Source: Planctomycetota bacterium
GTDB taxonomy: Bacteria > Planctomycetota > Planctomycetia > Pirellulales > Pirellulaceae
DNA: 9,885 nt
Direction: 5' to 3'
Assembly (NCBI GenBank): GCA_023417165.1
Contig: JAEZGD010000103.1
Location: 1-9,885, forward strand
The notes under the pieces were generated by a model. The model was not told where the DNA came from. It made no database searches and was given only the letters and a program-made list of their open reading frames with translations. Of this stretch, positions 7,563 through 9,885 are shown one piece after another; positions within the stretch are counted from its first letter, which is position 1; the number at the start of each line of letters is the position of its first letter. The translations under genes were made by a program, and so were the position numbers.

Positions 7563-8177
7563 ATGACACGCAAGCAAAGCTGGATTAACCGCGCCGGAAT
7601 CAGCACGTTGGCATTGTGGGTGCTGGTCGGCACCACCGGGTGCAATCCGTTCGCACACTACCAACACCGCCACACTGGACTTGATTTCCTGGGCGAACGG
7701 CACGTCACCTACTACCACTATCCCAATGGCAACTGGTTTGTGCCGAACCAGCAAAAGCATCACCAACCAGTGATCACGGAGCCGCCGTTCCACGGATTTG
7801 CGGCCACCTGTTGGACCCGCTGGCCCGAACCGTGGCAGCCATGCCCACCGCCTGGCTATTGCCCGAGCGTCCCCAGCGGCGAATACCTCGAAGTCCCGCA
7901 TGAGGTGATTCCCACTCCAGCGCACGGCCAACAAATGCCTGCAGCGAACGCACCTCTCCATGCGCAAGTTCAACCACAACGGCCCACACCGGTTCCAGCA
8001 GCGCCGGAAGCCCTAGCGCCAAAGCCTGCACCAGCCCAGCCAGTAGCGCCTGCTGCGCAGCAGGTCGCTTTTAAAGGCAAGTTTGGATTCTCAACGCCTG
8101 AGGAAGAGAATCTGACTTCGGCTGTGGCGATCGAGTTGCCGAGTCGAGAATCGGCTGAAGAGACCAAACGCCGCTAG
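7563..8177 (+). CDS. Small Pro/His-rich lipoprotein of a planctomycete type
   Basis: A 204-residue protein with a lipoprotein signal: basic start, hydrophobic ISTLALWVLVG (13-23) and lipobox T24-T-G-C27. The mature N-terminal part is rich in His, Tyr and Trp. At 76-97 is FHGFAATCWTRWPEPWQPCPPP-type sequence with C83-W84, W87, W91 and C94; a G....TCWR.WP..W..CPPP block is a hallmark of many exported planctomycete proteins whose function is unknown. Residues about 115-165 are a Pro/Ala/Gln-rich linker (PVPAAPEALAPKPAPAQPVAPAAQQ), probably extended and able to span envelope layers. The C-terminus is charged. It lies 69 bp after the export gene on the same strand and may be co-transcribed, which suggests an envelope or exopolysaccharide accessory role. 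Its stop codon overlaps that of the convergent NusG-like gene. Function unassigned. Confidence 0.82.
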   Translation: MTRKQSWINRAGISTLALWVLVGTTGCNPFAHYQHRHTGLDFLGERHVTYYHYPNGNWFVPNQQKHHQPVITEPPFHGFAATCWTRWPEPWQPCPPPGYCPSVPSGEYLEVPHEVIPTPAHGQQMPAANAPLHAQVQPQRPTPVPAAPEALAPKPAPAQPVAPAAQQVAFKGKFGFSTPEEENLTSAVAIELPSRESAEETKRR

Positions 8178-8731
8178 TCAAGCGTTTCCAATAGATAGTC
8201 CTCGATCGCCATCGATGCACCTTGTTGCAGGAAGTCGATGGTGACCAGCAGCCGCGTCTGGCAACGGCGTTCGGTAACAATGCCTTCAAGCCCGCGCATC
8301 GAGCCCTGGCGAACGCGAACGCGTCGTCCGGGGGCAATTCGACTTTCAAGCGTGAGCGGCTTACCAGTCGCAATCAAATTGCGAATCTGGCGCAAGTCAT
8401 GAGCCAATTGAGCGGCATCGCGAACCGCAATCGCCTGCGCCACACGCTTCGTGGCTAAAGAGCGCAAGCGTTCTTCCGTCGTACCAAAGAGAAACACATA
8501 GCCGCTAAACAACGGCACGTGCGAGGTCATTTCTCGTCCGCGAATCAGGTTTTGACGCGGCACTAACGGTAGATAAAACGGAATTTCTAAACGCACCAAT
8601 TCGCGCGCCAAGGCTTTTTCTTGGCGTGGCTTGGTATAGAGGACCGTCCATTGCCGGGTCTCGTGCGTCTCTTCCCAGGTTTCAAACAGTTCGCCAGGAT
8701 ATTCGGCGATTTCGGCAGCAAGAATCGGCAT
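8174..8731 (-). CDS. Specialised NusG paralog (RfaH/LoaP/UpxY-like antiterminator)
   Basis: A 185-residue protein with the NusG architecture. A short N-terminal extension (1-27) precedes an NGN domain (about 28-122): QWTVLYTKPRQEKALARELVRLEIPFYLPLV, then the hallmark SHVPLFSGYVFLFG (70-83). A KOW domain follows at about 132-184: RIAPGRRVRVRQGSMRGLEGIVTERR...LLVTIDFLQQGASMAIEDYLLETL. The W-x-V-x-x-x-x-x-x-x-E and P-L-F-x-G-Y motifs are typical of the family. NGN binds RNA polymerase at the beta' clamp and makes it processive or pause-sensitive; KOW binds ribosomal S10 or Rho in general NusG, or RNA or S10 in specialised paralogs. It is not the housekeeping nusG, which normally sits beside secE and the ribosomal genes; here it is in an exopolysaccharide/exosortase locus, the usual site for RfaH-type regulators. 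It is divergent from the exosortase gene and has a terminator-like hairpin in its leader. Confidence 0.9.
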   Translation of the reverse strand: MPILAAEIAEYPGELFETWEETHETRQWTVLYTKPRQEKALARELVRLEIPFYLPLVPRQNLIRGREMTSHVPLFSGYVFLFGTTEERLRSLATKRVAQAIAVRDAAQLAHDLRQIRNLIATGKPLTLESRIAPGRRVRVRQGSMRGLEGIVTERRCQTRLLVTIDFLQQGASMAIEDYLLETLD

Positions 8732-8777
8732 AATTGCACCATTGGGGCGCAGCCATGCGCAACGAGGCGTCCTGGAA

Positions 8778-8846
8778 ATAAAAAAACCGACAGCTCGTCA
8801 TTGCGCGCTCTCAGCGCGGTTTAAGAGACGCAACAACGAGCCGTCG
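8778..8846 (-). terminator. Terminator-like hairpin with U-tract in the NusG-paralog leader
   Basis: CGACAGCTCGTCATTGCG (8788-8805) pairs with CGCAACAACGAGCCGTCG (8829-8846) at 15 of 18 positions. Read on the minus strand, the stem ends in GTCGG and is followed by a run of T (8780-8786) and then ATTT. The loop can fold further (CGCT/AGCG at 8806-8816, or TCTC/GAGA at 8809-8828). This is the form of an intrinsic terminator on the minus strand. No convincing minus-strand gene lies upstream, and the U-tract ends about 47 nt before the NusG-paralog ATG. It is therefore either an attenuator in that gene's leader or the end of a short noncoding transcript. No equivalent T-run exists on the plus strand. 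Confidence 0.65.
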
Positions 8847-9279
8847 AGTTGAATCACGCCTGGCAAGTCCCCAGGATCCGCTGAAAAACCCTGAGATTGC
8901 TGGTCGTAAAGATTCGTTATGGCTCGTAGTAAGCGAGCCCTGGTAGGTACGAATCAACTTGGACGATCATGCCTAACGCACAAGGCGTGCCAAGTAGTAA
9001 AGCTTCTAACATCAAGCCACTTGGCCCGGCGCAAATGTCCATTCCATCGCTAGTTACGGCCTTAGCGCACGAGCCCATCGAGCAGCGTTGCGCAACTGCC
9101 CTCGGGAATTGGCATGAACGGGTTTGCGCTAACGTGTAAAGGAAGGCTTGCGCGAACACTATCTAATATGGGAACTGGAAAAGCAGGCCCTTGGGCATTT
9201 ATTAGCCAGTTATGTTGCAACCCACTTAGGGCCTCTTGCGATCTTTGAAAAAGTCTATGATCGACTTACAGCCAGTTAC
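8847..9279. other. Noncoding stretch, no convincing gene
   Basis: About 430 bp between the NusG-paralog leader and the candidate exosortase promoter. It looks less GC-rich than the genes. A minus-strand open frame of 80 codons (8917-9159) has a Cys-rich, unremarkable product, no ribosome binding site and no family resemblance. Visible items are a hairpin GGCTCG-TAGTAAG-CGAGCC (8921-8939), the 10-bp palindrome GTTGCGCAAC (9087-9096) and a 9-bp direct repeat AGCCAGTTA (9204-9212 and 9270-9278). No tRNA or rRNA is seen. A decayed gene or the promoter region of the NusG paralog are both possible. Confidence 0.4.
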
Positions 9280-9307
9280 TTGACATTCCCCACACTCGAC
9301 GTAGACT
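9280..9307 (+). promoter_or_regulatory. Sigma70-like promoter upstream of the exosortase leader
   Basis: TTGACA (9280-9285) is a full consensus -35. A 16-nt spacer leads to TAGACT (9302-9307), which matches TATAAT at four positions. Transcription would start near 9314, just before the nested inverted repeats, giving a leader of about 330 nt before the exosortase ATG. There is no other strong promoter closer to the gene. Confidence 0.45.
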
Positions 9308-9323
9308 GACCTTCGCTCGATTA

Positions 9324-9407
9324 GGTTTCACCCGGTTGTCAAGGTCGCTTTGCGTTACGCGACCTAACCCCTTGCGCGGACGACAACCGGCTCGCTGAAG
9401 TGAAACC
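9324..9407 (+). repeat. Three nested perfect inverted repeats (structured leader element)
   Basis: GGTTTCA (9324-9330) pairs with TGAAACC (9401-9407). Inside it CCGGTTGTC (9332-9340) pairs with GACAACCGG (9382-9390). Inside that AGGTCGC (9342-9348) pairs with GCGACCT (9359-9365). All 23 pairs are perfect, with only one base between the left arms of each stem, and the unpaired bases are mostly on the right side. Such asymmetry is more typical of a folded RNA than of a protein-binding DNA palindrome. It begins about 10 nt after the predicted transcription start. I know no RNA family with this pattern, and it lacks integron attC core sites. Confidence 0.6.
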
Positions 9408-9409
9408 AC

Positions 9410-9461
9410 ACGCTGTCTAGCGTATGAACGCATTTGTAGCGCGTCGGTACGATGCCGACGT
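9410..9461 (+). repeat. Two further small hairpins in the leader
   Basis: ACGCT-GTCT-AGCGT (9410-9423) and CGTCGG...CCGACG (9442-9447 with 9455-9460, extendable by G-U pairs) follow directly after the nested element. Each alone could be chance; they are listed because they tile the leader without gaps. Confidence 0.3.
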
Positions 9462-9501
9462 CTGAAGGAAGAAACGTGGAAGCATCGGAAGCACGCATTG
9501 C

Positions 9502-9593
9502 CATGGGTCGTTTGCCAGTGGGAGCATCCCTGCAAACGGCCACCAGAAAACGGGTTCTCTGCAACCCATGCGGACGAAGTCCGCGCTAATTTT
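9502..9593 (+). terminator. Alternative hairpins ending in a weak terminator-like stem
   Basis: CATGGGT (9502-9508) can pair with ACCCATG (9564-9570), and the adjacent CGTTTGC (9509-9515) with GCAAACG (9532-9538), with GGGA/TCCC inside. ACCC can instead join GGGTT-CTCTGC-AACCC (9552-9567). Then GCGGAC-GAA-GTCCGC (9570-9584) is followed after five bases by TTTT (9590-9593), about 55 nt before the exosortase ATG. The U-run is short, so termination would be weak or factor-dependent. The mutually exclusive pairings are compatible with attenuation but do not prove it. Confidence 0.35.
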
Positions 9594-9647
9594 CGCTTCA
9601 TCGCGCACTTGAACGCCTCTGTAAATCCTGTCACTCCGTCCGCAGCC

Positions 9648-9885
9648 ATGTCGCGCGGATTTGCGATGACAACGATCGTCGTCGTGATGCTGGTCGGCCT
9701 CTGGACCTACTGGCTCACTTTGGGCGAATTGTTGCACGTGTGGGCGACCGAGCCTGACTATTCGCACGGTTTTCTCGTTCCGTTCGTGGCAGGCGTGGTG
9801 CTGTATCTGCGTCGCGAAAGTTTGCCGCCGCTGGCCGAGCGTTGGTCCGCCTGGGGCGTGGCGATCATTGCCTTCAGCATGGGAC
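9648..9885 (+). CDS. Exosortase, N-terminal part (gene runs off the window)
   Basis: Only the first 79 codons are present and the frame is still open at the edge. The product starts MSRGFAMTTIVVVMLVGLW, a first transmembrane helix, and continues with LTLGELLHVWATEPDYSHGFLVPFVAGVVLYLRRESLPPL, followed by the start of another membrane helix. The motif D-Y-S-H-G-F-L-V-P followed by a helix ending in RR is the classic N-terminal signature of the EpsH/exosortase family. Exosortases are inner-membrane cysteine proteases/transpeptidases that process PEP-CTERM-like C-terminal sorting signals; the catalytic Cys, Arg and His lie beyond this window. The start is uncertain: no good SD precedes ATG 9648, ATG 9666 is an alternative, and the frame extends upstream to a TTG at 9609. 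The exosortase subtype cannot be fixed from the fragment, though a planctomycete class is expected. Confidence 0.88.
   Translation, partial: MSRGFAMTTIVVVMLVGLWTYWLTLGELLHVWATEPDYSHGFLVPFVAGVVLYLRRESLPPLAERWSAWGVAIIAFSMG

Noticed and set aside
9111..9128. Sigma54 (-24/-12) promoter, as used by some PEP-CTERM gene sets
   Set aside because: TGGCAT and TTGC are present but spaced three bases too far apart for a sigma54 promoter.
8917..9159. Minus-strand 80-codon open frame (MFAQAFLYTLAQ...)
   Set aside because: No SD and no recognisable domain; the hydrophobic stretch is not at the N-terminus. Not supportable as a gene.
9324..9407. Integron attC site
   Set aside because: Nested arms resemble attC in size and ACCTAAC (9362-9368) fits RYYYAAC, but the matching GTTRRRY core at the other end is missing, no cassette pattern follows, and there is no integrase in view.
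9266..9649. Minus-strand open frame of 127 codons under the exosortase leader
   Set aside because: No ribosome binding site, an Arg/Cys/Trp-rich product without family resemblance, and it overlaps the inverted repeats and the exosortase start. It is most likely a chance frame.
1..9885. CRISPR array, tRNA, rRNA, insertion sequence
   Set aside because: No regularly spaced repeats, no tRNA cloverleaf with CCA-end features, no rRNA-like sequence and no transposase were seen on either strand.

Overview
The window looks like a planctomycete chromosome segment, most likely from the Pirellulales. It has GC-rich coding DNA and two small exported proteins carrying motifs that recur in that phylum: RPTISPYL...FMNYSHFFP in one and ATCW...WP..WQPCPPP in the other. 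The start of an exosortase gene lies at the right edge. The theme is exopolysaccharide and exosortase cell-envelope biology. Taxonomy and family names are from recall of sequence patterns; no search was run.

Layout. Positions 1-5442 (+) hold a likely operon of three genes: a long TPR-repeat protein (5' end outside the window), a polytopic GT-C-like membrane protein 54 bp later, and, 3 bp after that, a membrane-anchored protein of unknown function with a possible alpha/alpha-toroid C-terminal part. A small secreted planctomycete protein follows on the minus strand (5494-5886), convergent with the operon. A noncoding stretch of about 520 bp (5887-6410), rich in inverted repeats, separates it from a divergent polysaccharide-export (Wza/OPX-like) lipoprotein gene (6411-7493) and a small Pro/His-rich lipoprotein gene (7563-8177). 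A NusG paralog of the RfaH/LoaP type lies on the minus strand (8174-8731), tail to tail with the lipoprotein gene; their stop codons share CTAG. Upstream of the NusG gene is a terminator-like hairpin with a U-tract. Then about 900 bp carry no convincing gene, but contain a sigma70-like promoter (9280-9307) and a dense set of inverted repeats (9324-9593) leading to the exosortase gene (9648 to the window end).

How it may work together. Exosortases, TPR proteins, OPX exporters and GT-C membrane enzymes often cluster in exopolysaccharide loci. Specialised NusG paralogs (RfaH, LoaP, UpxY) commonly drive transcription of such long clusters, and Bacillales eps operons use a structured leader RNA (EAR) for processive antitermination. 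Here a NusG paralog sits between two structured leader-like regions, one before the exporter gene and one before the exosortase gene, and its own 5' leader carries an attenuator-like hairpin. The most interesting hypothesis is a NusG-paralog/leader-RNA antitermination circuit for this locus. The hairpins and the gene are seen in the sequence; the circuit is inference.
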